Shown here: piece by piece, positions 25,001 to 37,859 of the stretch
Position numbering within the stretch: the stretch's first letter is position 1
Layout of the letters: every line of letters begins with the position of its first letter
NCBI RefSeq assembly: GCF_023091745.1
Contig: NW_026291481.1
Location: forward strand, 1,860,001-1,924,000
Reading direction: 5' to 3'
Origin: Budorcas taxicolor
Lineage: Eukaryota; Chordata; Mammalia; Artiodactyla; Bovidae
Length of the DNA stretch: 64,000 bases
Made by a program: the position numbers and the translations under genes
Notes under the pieces: generated by a model
Told to the model about the DNA's origin: nothing
The model's database searches: none
The model's input: only the letters and a program-made list of their open reading frames with translations

Positions 25001-28000
25001 GGTGAGGTGTGATCAGCCTCGAGACGCCTCAGTGGAAATGGGCCTCATCTCGCCTGGAGGGGAGAACCTCCTGGATTTTCTCGAGTTGCGGCAGGTCTTC
25101 TCGAGTTACGACGGGGACCTCAGGGACCCGCTCTGGTGGCCTCAGGAAAGGCCAGTCCCCATGCGAGTTGCTAGGGGACCTCTCGGGATTCCTCTCCCGT
25201 CCATGCCGGGGCCTCAGTCCTTGTGTGGAGTCGGGGCCGGAACCTGAGGATTCCTCTCCATTGTTGCCATGGATCTTGGGGTGCTTCTGAGACTCCCCAG
25301 GGGAGTCAGGCCTCGTCTCGAGTGGGGGCATGCACGTGCGCTTTCCTCCCGAGCTGCAGCTGTAGTGTCACGCTTCCTGTCACGTGGATCAAGGGATCTG
25401 TGGCTTTCCCTCGAGGCTGTCCCTCGAGGCTTTCCCACGAGGCTTTCCCACAGGGCTGTGCCACGTGCCACCTTGGTGGGAGTCGATCCTCGGCGTGAAA
25501 GACGAGCCGGTGAAGGGAAAAGAGGTTCCTCTGGAATGGACTGAGACATCTGGGGGACTCTTGGAATGGTGGCACGACCCTGGAGTTCCTCTCGCCGTTC
25601 CTGTTGAGAGGGCCTCCTCTTGAGATGCGACGGGAACGCCGGGAACTCTTTCCCGACGAAGCAGGGAAAGGATCCCTCATCTCGAGCTACGAGGCGGAAA
25701 CGGGGCTCCTCTGGATGTGGGCGGGACCCTCGTGATTCCTCTCGAGTGGAGACGGCTAGGTCGGGGAACTTCTTGATTTGCACCAAGGGTGTGAAGGACC
25801 CTTTCGAAGTTCCAGAGGTGAGGTGTGATCAGCCTCGAGACGCCTCAGCGGAAATGGGCCTCATCTCGCCTGGAGGGGAGAACCTCCTGGATTTTCTCGA
25901 GTTGCGGCAGGTCTTCTCGAGTTACGACGGGGACCTCAGGGACCCGCTCTGGTGGCCTCAGGAAAGGCCAGTCCCCATGCGAGTTGCTAGGGGACCTCTC
26001 GGGATTCCTCTCCCGTCCATGCCGGGGCCTCAGTCCTTGTGTGGAGTCGGGGCCGGAACCTGAGGATTCCTCTCCAGTGTTGCCATGGATCTTGGGGTGC
26101 TTCTGAGTCTCCCCAGGGGAGTCAGGCCTCGTCTCGAGTGGGGGCATGCACGTGCGCTTTCCTCCCGAGCTGCAGCAGTAGTGTCACGCTTCCTGTCACG
26201 TGGATCAAGGGATCTGTGGCTTTCCCTCGAGGCTGTCCGTCGAGGCTTTCCCACGAGGCTTTCCCACAGGGCTGTGCCACGTGCCACCTTGGTGGGAGTC
26301 GATCCTCGGCGTGAAAGACGAGCCGGTGAAGGGAAAAGAGGTTCCTCTGGAATGGACTGAGACATCTGGGGGACTCTTGGAATGGTGGCACGACCCTCGA
26401 GTTCCTCTCGCCGTTCCTGTTGAGAGGGCCTCCTCTTGAGATGCGACGGGAACGCCGGGAACTCTTTCCCGACGAAGCAGGGAAAGGATCCCTCATCTCG
26501 AGCTACGAGGCGGAAACGGGGCTCCTCTGGATGTGGGCGGGACCCTCGTGATTCCTCTCGAGTGGAGACGGCTAGGTCGGGGAACTTCTTGATTTGCACC
26601 AAGGGTGTGAAGGACCCTTTCGAAGTTCCAGAGGTGAGGTGTGATCAGCCTCGAGACGCCTCAGCGGAAATGGGCCTCATCTCGCCTGGAGGGGAGAACC
26701 TCCTGGATTTTCTCGAGTTGCGGCAGGTCTTCTCGAGTTACGACGGGGACCTCAGGGACCCGCTCTGGTGGCCTCAGGAAAGGCCAGTCCCCATGCGAGT
26801 TGCTAGGGGACCTCTCGGGATTCCTCTCCCGTCCATGCCGGGGCCTCAGTCCTTGTGTGGAGTCGGGGCCGGAACCTGAGGATTCCTCTCCAGTGTTGCC
26901 ATGGATCTTGGGGTGCTTCTGAGTCTCCCCAGGGGAGTCAGGCCTCGTCTCGAGTGGGGGCATGCACGTGCGCTTTCCTCCCGAGCTGCAGCAGTAGTGT
27001 CACGCTTCCTGTCACGTGGATCAAGGGATCTGTGGCTTTCCCTCGAGGCTGTCCGTCGAGGCTTTCCCACGAGGCTTTCCCACAGGGCTGTGCCACGTGC
27101 CACCTTGGTGGGAGTCGATCCTCGGCGGGAAAGACGAGCCGGTGAAGGGAAAAGAGGTTCCTCTGGAATGGACTGAGACATCTGGGGGACTCTTGGAATG
27201 GTGGCACGACCCTCGAGTTCCTCTCGCCGTTCCTGTTGAGAGGGCCTCCTCTTGAGATGCGACGGGAACGCCGGGAACTCTTTCCCGACGAAGCAGGGAA
27301 AGGATCCCTCATCTCGAGCTACGAGGCGGAAACGGGGCTCCTCTGGATGTGGGCGGGACCCTCGTGATTCCTCTCGAGTGGAGACGGCTAGGTCGGGGAA
27401 CTTCTTGATTTGCACCAAGGGTGTGAAGGACCCTTTCGAAGTTCCAGAGGTGAGGTGTGATCAGCCTCGAGACGCCTCAGCGGAAATGGGCCTCATCTCG
27501 CCTGGAGGGGAGAACCTCCTGGATTTTCTCGAGTTGCGGCAGGTCTTCTCGAGTTACGACGGGGACCTCAGGGACCCGCTCTGGTGGCCTCAGGAAAGGC
27601 CAGTCCCCATGCGAGTTGCTAGGGGACCTCTCGGGATTCCTCTCCCGTCCATGCCGGGGCCTCAGTCCTTGTGTGGAGTCGGGGCCGGAACCTGAGGATT
27701 CCTCTCCAGTGTTGCCATGGATCTTGGGGTGCTTCTGAGTCTCCCCAGGGGAGTCAGGCCTCGTCTCGAGTGGGGGCATGCACGTGCGCTTTCCTCCCGA
27801 GCTGCAGCAGTAGTGTCACGCTTCCTGTCACGTGGATCAAGGGATCTCTGGCTTTCCCTCGAGGCTGTCCCTCGAGGCTTTCCCACGAGGCTTTCCCACA
27901 GGGCTGTGCCACGTGCCACCTTGGTGGGAGTCGATCCTCGGCGTGAAAGACGAGCCGGTGAAGGGAAAAGAGGTTCCTCTGGAATGGACTGAGACATCTG

Positions 28001-29699
28001 GGGGACTCTTGGAATGGTGGCACGACCCTCGAGTTCCTCTCGCCGTTCCTGTTGAGAGGGCCTCCTCTTGAGATGCGACGGGAACGCCGGGAACTCTTTC
28101 CCGACGAAGCAGGGAAAGGATCCCTCATCTCGAGCTACGAGGCGGAAACGGGGCTCCTCTGGATGTGGGCGGGACCCTCGTGATTCCTCTCGAGTGGAGA
28201 CGGCTAGGTCGGGGAACTTCTTGATTTGCACCAAGGGTGTGAAGGACCCTTTCGAAGTTCCAGAGGTGAGGTGTGATCAGCCTCGAGACGCCTCAGCGGA
28301 AATGGGCCTCATCTCGCCTGGAGGGGAGAACCTCCTGGATTTTCTCGAGTTGCGGCAGGTCTTCTCGAGTTACGACGGGGACCTCAGGGACCCGCTCTGG
28401 TGGCCTAAGGAAAGGCCAGTCCCCATGCGAGTTGCTAGGGGACCTCTCGGGATTCCTCTCCCGTCCATGCCGGGGCCTCAGTCCTTGTGTGGAGTCGGGG
28501 CCGGAACCTGAGGATTCCTCTCCAGTGTTGCCATGGATCTTGGGGTGCTTCTGAGTCTCCCCAGGGGAGTCAGGCCTCGTCTCGAGTGGGGGCATGCACG
28601 TGCGCTTTCCTCCCGAGCTGCAGCAGTAGTGTCACGCTTCCTGTCACGTGGATCAAGGGATCTCTGGCTTTCCCTCGAGGCTGTCCCTCGAGGCTTTCCC
28701 ACGAGGCTTTCCCACAGGGCTGTGCCACGTGCCACCTTGGTGGGAGTCGATCCTCGGCGTGAAAGACGAGCCGGTGAAGGGAAAAGAGGTTCCTCTGGAA
28801 TGGACTGAGACATCTGGGGGACTCTTGGAATGGTGGCACGACCCTGGAGTTCCTCTCGCCGTTCCTGTTGAGAGGGCCTCCTCTTCACATGCGACGGGAA
28901 CGCCGGGAACTCTTTCCCGACGAAGCAGGGAAAGGATCCCTCATCTCGAGCTACGAGGCGGAAACGGGGCTCCTCTGGATGTGGGCGGGACCCTCGTGAT
29001 TCCTCTCGAGTGGAGACGGCTAGGTCGGGGAACTTCTTGATTTGCACCAAGGGTGTGAAGGACCCTTTCGAAGTTCCAGAGGTGAGGTGTGATCAGCCTC
29101 GAGACGCCTCAGCGGAAATGGGCCTCATCTCGCCTGGAGGGGAGAACCTCCTGGATTTTCTCGAGTTGCGGCAGGTCTTCTCGAGTTACGACGGGGACCT
29201 CAGGGACCCGCTCTTGTGGCCTCAGGAAAGGCCAGTCCCCATGCGAGTTGCTAGGGGACCTCTCGGGATTCCTCTCCCGTCCATGCCGGGGCCTCAGTCC
29301 TTGTGTGGAGTCGGGGCCGGAACCTGAGGATTCCTCTCCAGTGTTGCCATGGATCTTGGGGTGCTTCTGAGTCTCCCCAGGGGAGTCAGGCCTCGTCTCG
29401 AGTGGGGGCATGCACGTGCGCTTTCCTCCCGAGCTGCAGCAGTAGTGTCACGCTTCCTGTCACGTGGATCAAGGGATCTCTGGCTTTCCCTCGAGGCTGT
29501 CCCTCGAGGCTTTCCCACGAGGCTTTCCCACAGGGCTGTGCCACGTGCCACCTTGGTGGGAGTCGATCCTCGGCGTGAAAGACGAGCCGGTGAAGGGAAA
29601 AGAGGTTCCTCTGGAATGGACTGAGACATCTGGGGGACTCTTGGAATGGTGGCACGACCCTGGAGTTCCTCTCGCCGTTCCTGTTGAGAGGGCCTCCTC
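19092..29699. repeat. HOR block III: 4,896-bp 6-mer (M23-M28, M29-M34, start of a third)
   Basis: Ordered markers repeat every six monomers. T at p332 (CTCTTGTGG) in M23, M29 and M35 is followed by M24, M30 and M36, which share A at p43 (19950, 24846, 29742), T at p230 and A at p489. M24 and M30 also share a private T at p11 (19918, 24814). Next, M26 and M32 carry G at p620, G at p693 and C at p779. M27 and M33 carry C at p597 with C at p779. M28 and M34 carry A at p340 (23511, 28407). For M26-M28 versus M32-M34, I see no difference in any of the overlapping translated frames, so the copies are close to identical. M25 and M31 match less well. TTCACATG replaces TTGAGATG in M25, M29 and M35. 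Confidence 0.88.
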
Positions 29700-32600
29700 T
29701 TGAGATGCGACGGAAACGCCGGGAACTCTTTCCCGACGAAGAAGGGAAAGGATCCCTCATCTCGAGCTACGAGGCGGAAAAGGGGCTCCTCTGGATGTGG
29801 GCGGGACCCTCGTGATTCCTCTCGAGTGGAGACGGCTAGGTCGGGGAACTTCTTGATTTGCACCAAGGGTGTGAAGGACCCTTTCGAAGTTCCAGAGGTG
29901 AGGTGTGATCAGCCTCGAGACGCCTCAGTGGAAATGGGCCTCATCTCGCCTGGAGGGGAGAACCTCCTGGATTTTCTCGAGTTGCGGCAGGTCTTCTCGA
30001 GTTACGACGGGGACCTCAGGGACCCGCTCTGGTGGCCTCAGGAAAGGCCAGTCCCCATGCGAGTTGCTAGGGGACCTCTCGGGATTCCTCTCCCGTCCAT
30101 GCCGGGGCCTCAGTCCTTGTGTGGAGTCGGGGCCGGAACCTGAGGATTCCTCTCCATTGTTGCCATGGATCTTGGGGTGCTTCTGAGACTCCCCAGGGGA
30201 GTCAGGCCTCGTCTCGAGTGGGGGCATGCACGTGCGCTTTCCTCCTGAGCTGCAGCAGTAGTGACACGCTTCCTGTCACGTGGATCATGGGATCTGTGGC
30301 TTTCCCTCGAGGCTGTCCCTCGAGGCTTTCCCACGAGGCTTTCCCACAGGGCTGTGCCACGTGCCACCTTGGTGGGAGTCGATCCTCGGCGCGAAAGTCG
30401 AGCCGGTGAAGGGAAAAGAGGTTCCTCTGGAATGGACTGAGACATCTGGGGGACTCTTGGAATGGTGGCACGACCCTGGAGTTCCTCTCGCCATTCCTGT
30501 TGAGAGGGCCTCCTCTTGAGATGCGACGGGAACGCCGGGAACTGTTTCCCGACGAAGCAGGGAAAGGATCCCTCATCTCGAGCTACGAGGCGGAAACGGG
30601 GCTCCTCTGGATGTGGGCGGGACCCTCGTGATTCCTCTCGAGTGGAGACGGCTAGGTCGGGGAACTTCTTGATTTGCACCAAGGGTGTGAAGGACCCTTT
30701 CGAAGTTCCAGAGGTGAGATGTGATCAGCCTCGAGACGCCTCAGCGGAAATGGGCCTCATCTCGCCTGGAGGGGAGAACCTCCTGGATTTTCTCGAGTTG
30801 CGGCAGGTCTTCTCGAGTTACGACGGGGACCTCAGGGACCCGCTCTGGTGGCCTCAGGAAAGGCCAGTCCCCATGCGAGTTGCTAGGGGACCTCTCGGGA
30901 TTCCTCTCCCGTCCATGCCGGGGCCTCAGTCCTTGTGTGGAGTCGGGGCCGGAACCTGAGGATTCCTCTCCAGTGTTGCCATGGATCTTGGGGTGCTTCT
31001 GAGTCTCCCCAGGGGAGTCAGGCCTCGTCTCGAGTGGGGGCATGCACGTGCGCTTTCCTCCCGAGCTGCAGCAGTAGTGTCACGCTTCCTGTCACGTGGA
31101 TCAAGGGATCTCTGGCTTTCCCTCGAGGCTGTCCCTCGAGGCTTTCCCACGAGGCTTTCCCACAGGGCTGTGCCACGTGCCACCTTGGTGGGAGTCGATC
31201 CTCGGCGTGAAAGACGAGCCGGTGAAGGGAAAAGAGGTTCCTCTGGAATGGACTGAGACATCTGGGGGACTCTTGGAATGGTGGCACGACCCTCGAGTTC
31301 CTCTCGCCGTTCCTGTTGAGAGGGCCTCCTCTTGAGATGCGACGGGAACGCCGGGAAATCTTTCCCGACGAAGCAGGGAAAGGATCCCTCATCTCGAGCT
31401 ACGAGGCGGAAACGGGGCTCCTCTGGATGTGGGCGGGACCCTCGTGATTCCTCTCGAGTGGAGACGGCTAGGTCGGGGAACTTCTTGATTTGCACCAAGG
31501 GTGTGAAGGACCCTTTCGAAGTTCCAGAGGTGAGGTGTGATCAGCCTCGAGACGCCTCAGCGGAAATGGGCCTCATCTCGCCTGGAGGGGAGAACCTCCT
31601 GGATTTTCTCGAGTTGCGGCAGGTCTTCTCGAGTTACGACGGGGACCTCAGGGACCCGCTCTGGTGGCCTCAGGAAAGGCCAGTCCCCATGCGAGTTGCT
31701 AGGGGCCCTCTCGGGATTCCTCTCCCGTCCATGCCGGGGCCTCAGTCCTTGTGTGGAGTCGGGGCCGGAACCTGAGGATTCCTCTCCAGTGTTGCCATGG
31801 ATCTTGGGGTGCTTCTGAGTCTCCCCAGGGGAGTCAGGCCTCGTCTCGAGTGGGGGCATGCACGTGCGCTTTCCTCCCGAGCTGCAGCAGTAGTGTCACG
31901 CTTCCTGTCACGTGGATCAAGGGATCTGTGGCTTTCCCTCGAGGCTGTCCGTCGAGGCTTTCCCACGAGGCTTTCCCACAGGGCTGTGCCACGTGCCACC
32001 TTGGTGGGAGTCGATCCTCGGCGGGAAAGACGAGCCGGTGAAGGGAAAAGAGGTTCCTCTGGAATGGACTGAGACATCTGGGGGACTCTTGGAATGGTGG
32101 CACGACCCTCGAGTTCCTCTCGCCGTTCCTGTTGAGAGGGCCTCCTCTTGAGATGCGACGGGAACGCCGGGAACTCTTTCCCGACGAAGCAGGGAAAGGA
32201 TCCCTCATCTCGAGCTACGAGGCGGAAACGGGGCTCCTCTGGATGTGGGCGGGACCCTCGTGATTCCTCTCGAGTGGAGACGGCTAGGTCGGGGAACTTC
32301 TTGATTTGCACCAAGGGTGTGAAGGACCCTTTCGAAGTTCCAGAGGTGAGGTGTGATCAGCCTCGAGACGCCTCAGCGGAAATGGGCCTCATCTCGCCTG
32401 GAGGGGAGAACCTCCTGGATTTTCTCGAGTTGCGGCAGGTCTTCTCGAGTTACGACGGGGACCTCAGGGACCCGCTCTGGTGGCCTAAGGAAAGGCCAGT
32501 CCCCATGCGAGTTGCTAGGGGACCTCTCGGGATTCCTCTCCCGTCCATGCCGGGGCCTCAGTCCTTGTGTGGAGTCGGGGCCGGAACCTGAGGATTCCTC

Positions 32601-35600
32601 TGCAGTGATGCCATGGATCTTGGGGTGCTTCTGAGACTCCCCAGGGGAGTCAGGCCTCGTCTCGAGTGGGGGCATGCACGTGCGCTTTCCTCCCGAGCTG
32701 CAGCAGTAGTGTCACGCTTCCTGTCACGTGGATCAAGGGATCTGTGGCTTTCCCTCGAGGCTGTCCCTCGAGGCTTTCCCACGAGGCTTTCCCACAGGGC
32801 TGTGCCACGTGCCACCTTGGTGTGAGTCGATCCTCGGCGCGAAAGACGAGCCGGTGAAGGGAAAAGAGGTTCCTCTGGAATGGACTGAGACATCTGGGGG
32901 ACTCTTGGAATGGTGGCACGACCCTGGAGTTCCTCTCGCTGTTCCTGTTGAGAGGGCCTCCTCTTGAGATGCGACGGGAACGCCGGGAACTCTTTCCCGA
33001 CGAAGCAGGGAAAGGATCCCTCATCTCGAGCTACGAGGCGGAAACGGGGCTCCTCTGGATGTGGGCGGGACCCTCGTGATTCCTCTCGAGTGGAGACGGC
33101 TAGGTCGGGGAACTTCTTGATTTGCACCAAGGGTGTGAAGGACCCTTTCGAAGTTCCAGAGGTGAGGTGTGATCAGCCTCGAGACGCCTCAGCGGAAATG
33201 GGCCTCATCTCGCCTGGAGGGGAGAACCTCCTGGATTTTCTCGAGTTGCGGCAGGTCTTCTCGAGTTACGACGGGGACCTCAGGGACCCGCTCTTGTGGC
33301 CTCAGGAAAGGCCAGTCCCCATGCGAGTTGCTAGGGGACCTCTCGGGATTCCTCTCCCGTCCATGCCGGGGCCTCAGTCCTTGTGTGGAGTCGGGGCCGG
33401 AACCTGAGGATTCCTCTCCATTGTTGCCATGGATCTTGGGGTGCTTCTGAGACTCCCCAGGGGAGTCAGGCCTCGTCTCGTGTGGGGGCATGCACGTGCG
33501 CTTTCCTCCTGAGCTGCAGCAGTAGTGACACGCTTCCTGTCACGTGGATCATGGGATCTGTGGCTTTCCCTCGAGGCTGTCCCTCGAGGCTTTCCCACGA
33601 GGCTTTCCCACAGGGCTGTGCCACGTGCCACCTTGGTGGGAGTCGATCCTCGGCGCGAAAGTCGAGCCGGTGAAGGGAAAAGAGGTTCCTCTGGAATGGA
33701 CTGAGACATCTGGGGGACTCTTGGAATGGTGGCACGACCCTGGAGTTCCTCTCGCCGTTCCTGTTGAGAGGGCCTCCTCTTGAGATGCGACGGGAACGCC
33801 GGGAACTCTTTCCCGACGAAGCAGGGAAAGGATCCCTCATCTCGAGCTACGAGGCGGAAACGGGGCTCCTCTGGATGTGGGCGGGACCCTCGTGATTCCT
33901 CTCGAGTGGAGACGGCTAGGTCGGGGAACTTCTTGATTTGCACCAAGGGTGTGAAGGACCCTTTCGAAGTTCCAGAGGTGAGGTGTGATCAGCCTCGTGA
34001 CGCCTCAGCGGAAATGGGCCTCATCTCGCCTGGAGGGGAGAACCTCCTGGATTTTCTCGAGTTGCGGCAGGTCTTCTCGAGTTACGACGGGGACCTCAGG
34101 GACCCGCTCTGGTGGCCTCAGGAAAGGCCAGTCCCCATGCGAGTTGCTAGGGGACCTCTCGGGATTCCTCTCCCGTCCATGCCGGGGCCTCAGTCCTTGT
34201 GTGGAGTCGGGGCCGGAACCTGAGGATTCCTCTCCAGTGTTGCCATGGATCTTGGGGTGCTTCTGAGTCTCCCCAGGGGAGTCAGGCCTCGTCTCGAGTG
34301 GGGGCATGCACGTGCGCTTTCCTCCCGAGCTGCAGCAGTAGTGTCACGCTTCCTGTCACGTGGATCAAGGGATCTCTGGCTTTCCCTCGAGGCTGTCCGT
34401 CGAGGCTTTCCCACGAGGCTTTCCCACAGGGCTGTGCCACGTGCCACCTTGGTGGGAGTCGATCCTCGGCGTGAAAGACGAGCCGGTGAAGGGAAAAGAG
34501 GTTCCTCTGGAATGGACTGAGACATCTGGGGGACTCTTGGAATGGTGGCACGACCCTCGAGTTCCTCTCGCCGTTCCTGTTGAGAGGGCCTCCTCTTGAG
34601 ATGCGACGGGAACGCCGGGAACTCTTTCCCGACGAAGCAGGGAAAGGATCCCTCATCTCGAGCTACGAGGCGGAAACGGGGCTCCTCTGGATGTGGGCGG
34701 GACCCTCGTGATTCCTCTCGAGTGGAGACGGCTAGGTCGGGGAACTTCTTGATTTGCACCAAGGGTGTGAAGGACCCTTTCGAAGTTCCAGAGGTGAGGT
34801 GTGATCAGCCTCGAGACGCCTCAGCGGAAATGGGCCTCATCTCGCCTGGAGGGGAGAACCTCCTGGATTTTCTCGAGTTGCGGCAGGTCTTCTCGAGTTA
34901 CGACGGGGACCTCAGGGACCCGCTCTGGTGGCCTCAGGAAAGGCCAGTCCCCATGCGAGTTGCTAGGGGCCCTCTCGGGATTCCTCTCCCGTCCATGCCG
35001 GGGCCTCAGTCCTTGTGTGGAGTCGGGGCCGGAACCTGAGGATTCCTCTCCAGTGTTGCCATGGATCTTGGGGTGCTTCTGAGTCTCCCCAGGGGAGTCA
35101 GGCCTCGTCTCGAGTGGGGGCATGCACGTGCGCTTTCCTCCCGAGCTGCAGCAGTAGTGTCACGCTTCCTGTCACGTGGATCAAGGGATCTGTGGCTTTC
35201 CCTCGAGGCTGTTCGTCGAGGCTTTCCCACGAGGCTTTCCCACAGGGCTGTGCCACGTGCCACCTTGGTGGGAGTCGATCCTCGGCGGGAAAGACGAGCC
35301 GGTGAAGGGAAAAGAGGTTCCTCTGGAATGGACTGAGACATCTGTGGGACTCTTGGAATGGTGGCACGACCCTCGAGTTCCTCTCGCCGTTCCTGTTGAG
35401 AGGGCCTCCTCTTGAGATGCGACGGGAACGCCGGGAACTCTTTCCCGACGAAGCAGGGAAAGGATCCCTCATCTCGAGCTACGAGGCGGAAACGGGGCTC
35501 CTCTGGATGTGGGCGGGACCCTCGTGATTCCTCTCGAGTGGAGACGGCTAGGTCGGGGAACTTCTTGATTTGCACCAAGGGTGTGAAGGACCCTTTCGAA

Positions 35601-36227
35601 GTTCCAGAGGTGAGGTGTGATCAGCCTCGAGACGCCTCAGCGGAAATGGGCCTCATCTCGCCTGGAGGGGAGAACCTCCTGGATTTTCTCGAGTTGCGGC
35701 AGGTCTTCTCGAGTTACGACGGGGACCTCAGGGACCCGCTCTGGTGGCCTAAGGAAAGGCCAGTCCCCATGCGAGTTGCTAGGGGACCTCTCGGGATTCC
35801 TCCCCCGTCCATGCCGGGGCCTCAGTCCTTGTGTGGAGTCGGGGCCGGAACCTGAGGATTCCTCTCCAGTGATGCCATGGATCTTGGGGTGCTTCTGAGA
35901 CTCCCCAGGGGAGTCAGGCCTCGTCTCGAGTGGGGGCATGCACGTGCGCTTTCCTCCCGAGCTGCAGCAGTAGTGACACGCTTCCTGTCACGTGGATCAA
36001 GGGATCTGTGGCTTTCCCTCGAGGCTGTCCCTCGAGGCTTTCCCACGAGGCTTTCCCACAGGGCTGTGCCACGTGCCACCTTGGTGTGAGTCGATCCTCG
36101 GCGCGAAAGACGAGCCGGTGAAGGGAAAAGAGGTTCCTCTGGAATGGACTGAGACATCTGGGGGACTCTTGGAATGGTGGCACGACCCTGGAGTTCCTCT
36201 CGCTGTTCCTGTTGAGAGGGCCTCCTC
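29700..36227. repeat. HOR block IV: two copies of a 3,264-bp 4-mer (M36-M39, M40-M43)
   Basis: M36 and M40 share T at p458 (30157, 33421), A at p489, TCCTGAG, A at p565, T at p589 (30288, 33552) and the C/T pair at p693/p699. M37 and M41 share C at p597 with C at p779. M38 and M42 share C at p375 (31706, 34970), G at p620 and G at p693. M39 and M43 share A at p340 (32487, 35751), A at p461, A at p489, T at p676, C at p693 and the CGCTGTTCC form near the monomer end. This 4-mer reuses monomer classes of the 6-mer to its left but drops the M35-type monomer as a separate unit, fusing it into M40. Confidence 0.87.
32964..33779. repeat. Hybrid monomer M40
   Basis: The first part carries T at p332 (33295), the marker of M35-type monomers. 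From p458 onward it carries the M36 haplotype: T at 33421, A at p489, A at p565, T at 33552 and the C/T pair at p693/p699. M35 and M36 are neighbours in the array to the left. The simplest reading is an unequal exchange between two adjacent monomer types, with the breakpoint between p333 and p457 (33296-33420), which removed one monomer and turned a longer HOR into a shorter one. Gene conversion could give the same pattern. A private T near 33481 lies inside the second half. Confidence 0.78.
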
Positions 36228-37859
36228 TTGAGATGCGACGGGAACGCCGGGAACTCTTTCCCGACGAAGCAGGGAAAGGATCCCTCATCTCGAGCTACGA
36301 GGCGGAAACGGGGCTCCTCTGGATGTGGGCGGGACCCTCGTGATTCCTCTCGAGTGGAGACGGCTAGGTCGGGGAACTTCTTGATTTGCACCAAGGGTGT
36401 GAAGGACCCTTTCGAAGTTCCAGAGGTGAGGTGTGATCAGCCTCGAGACGCCTCAGCGGAAATGGGCCTCATCTCGCCTGGAGGGGAGAACCTCCTGGAT
36501 TTTCTCGAGTTGCGGCAGGTCTTCTCGAGTTACGACGGGGACCTCAGGGACCCGCTCTGGTGGCCTCAGGAAAGGCCAGTCCCCATGCGAGTTGCTAGGG
36601 GACCTCTCGGGATTCCTCTCCCGTCCATGCCGGGGCCTCAGTCCTTGTGTGGAGTCGGGGCCGGAACCTGAGGGTTCCTATCCAGTGTTGCCATGGATCT
36701 TGGGGTGCTTCTGAGTCTCCCCAGGGGAGTCAGGCCTCGTCTCGAGTGGGGGCATGCACGTGCGCTTTCCTCCCGAGCTGCAGCAGTAGTGACACGCTTC
36801 CTGTCACGTGGATCAAGGGATCTGTGGCTTTCCCTCGAGGCTGTCCCTCGAGGCTTTCCCACGAGGCTTTCCCACAGGGCTGTGCCACGTGCCACCTTGG
36901 TGGGAGTCGATCCTCGGCGCGAAAGTCGAGCCGGTGAAGGGAAAAGAGGTTCCTCTGGAATGGACTGAGACATCTGGGGGACTCTTGGAATGGTGGCACG
37001 ACCCTGGAGTTCCTCTCGCCGTTCCTGTTGAGAGGGCCTCCTCTTGAGATGCGACGGGAACGCCGGGAACTCTTTCCCGACGAAGCAGGGAAAGGATCCC
37101 TCATCTCGAGCTACGAGGCGGAAACGGGGCTCCTCTGGATGTGGGCGGGACCCTCGTGATTCCTCTCGAGTGGAGACGGCTAGGTCGGGGAACTTCTTGA
37201 TTTGCACCAAGGGTGTGAAGGACCCTTTCGAAGTTCCAGAGGTGAGGTGTGATCAGCCTCGAGACGCCTCAGCGGAAATGGGCCTCATCTCGCCTGGAGG
37301 GGAGAACCTCCTGGATTTTCTCGAGTTGCGGCAGGTCTTCTCGAGTTACGACGGGGACCTCAGGGACCCGCTCTGGTGGCCTCAGGAAAGGCCAGTCCCC
37401 ATGCGAGTTGCTAGGGGACCTCTCGGGATTCCTCTCCCGTCCATGCCGGGGCCCCAGTCCTTGTGTGGAGTCGGGGCCGGAACCTGAGGATTCCTATCCA
37501 GTGTTGCCATGGATCTTGGGGTGCTTCTGAGTCTCCCCAGGGGAGTCAGGCCTCGTCTCGAGTGGGGGCATGCACGTGCGCTTTCCTCCCGAGCTGCAGC
37601 AGTAGTGACACGCTTCCTGTCACGTGGATCAAGGGATCTGTGGCTTTCCCTCGAGGCTGTCCCTCGAGGCTTTCCCACGAGGCTTTCCCACAGGGCTGTG
37701 CCACGTGCCACCTTGGTGGGAGTCGATCCTCGGCGCGAAAGTCGAGCCGGTGAAGGGAAAAGAGGTTCCTCTGGAATGGACTGAGACATCTGGGGGACTC
37801 TTGGAATGGTGGCACGACCCTGGAGTTCCTCTCGCCGTTCCTGTTGAGAGGGCCTCCTC
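36228..37859. repeat. Tandem duplication of one monomer (M44, M45)
   Basis: Both copies carry TTCCTATCC (A at 36680 and 37496, exactly 816 apart), found nowhere else in the window, and both have T at p489 with A at p565, C at p693 and T at p699. Private differences: M44 has GAGGGTTCC near 36671, M45 has GGCCCCAGTCC near 37453. This is the most local duplication I can see. Confidence 0.82.
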
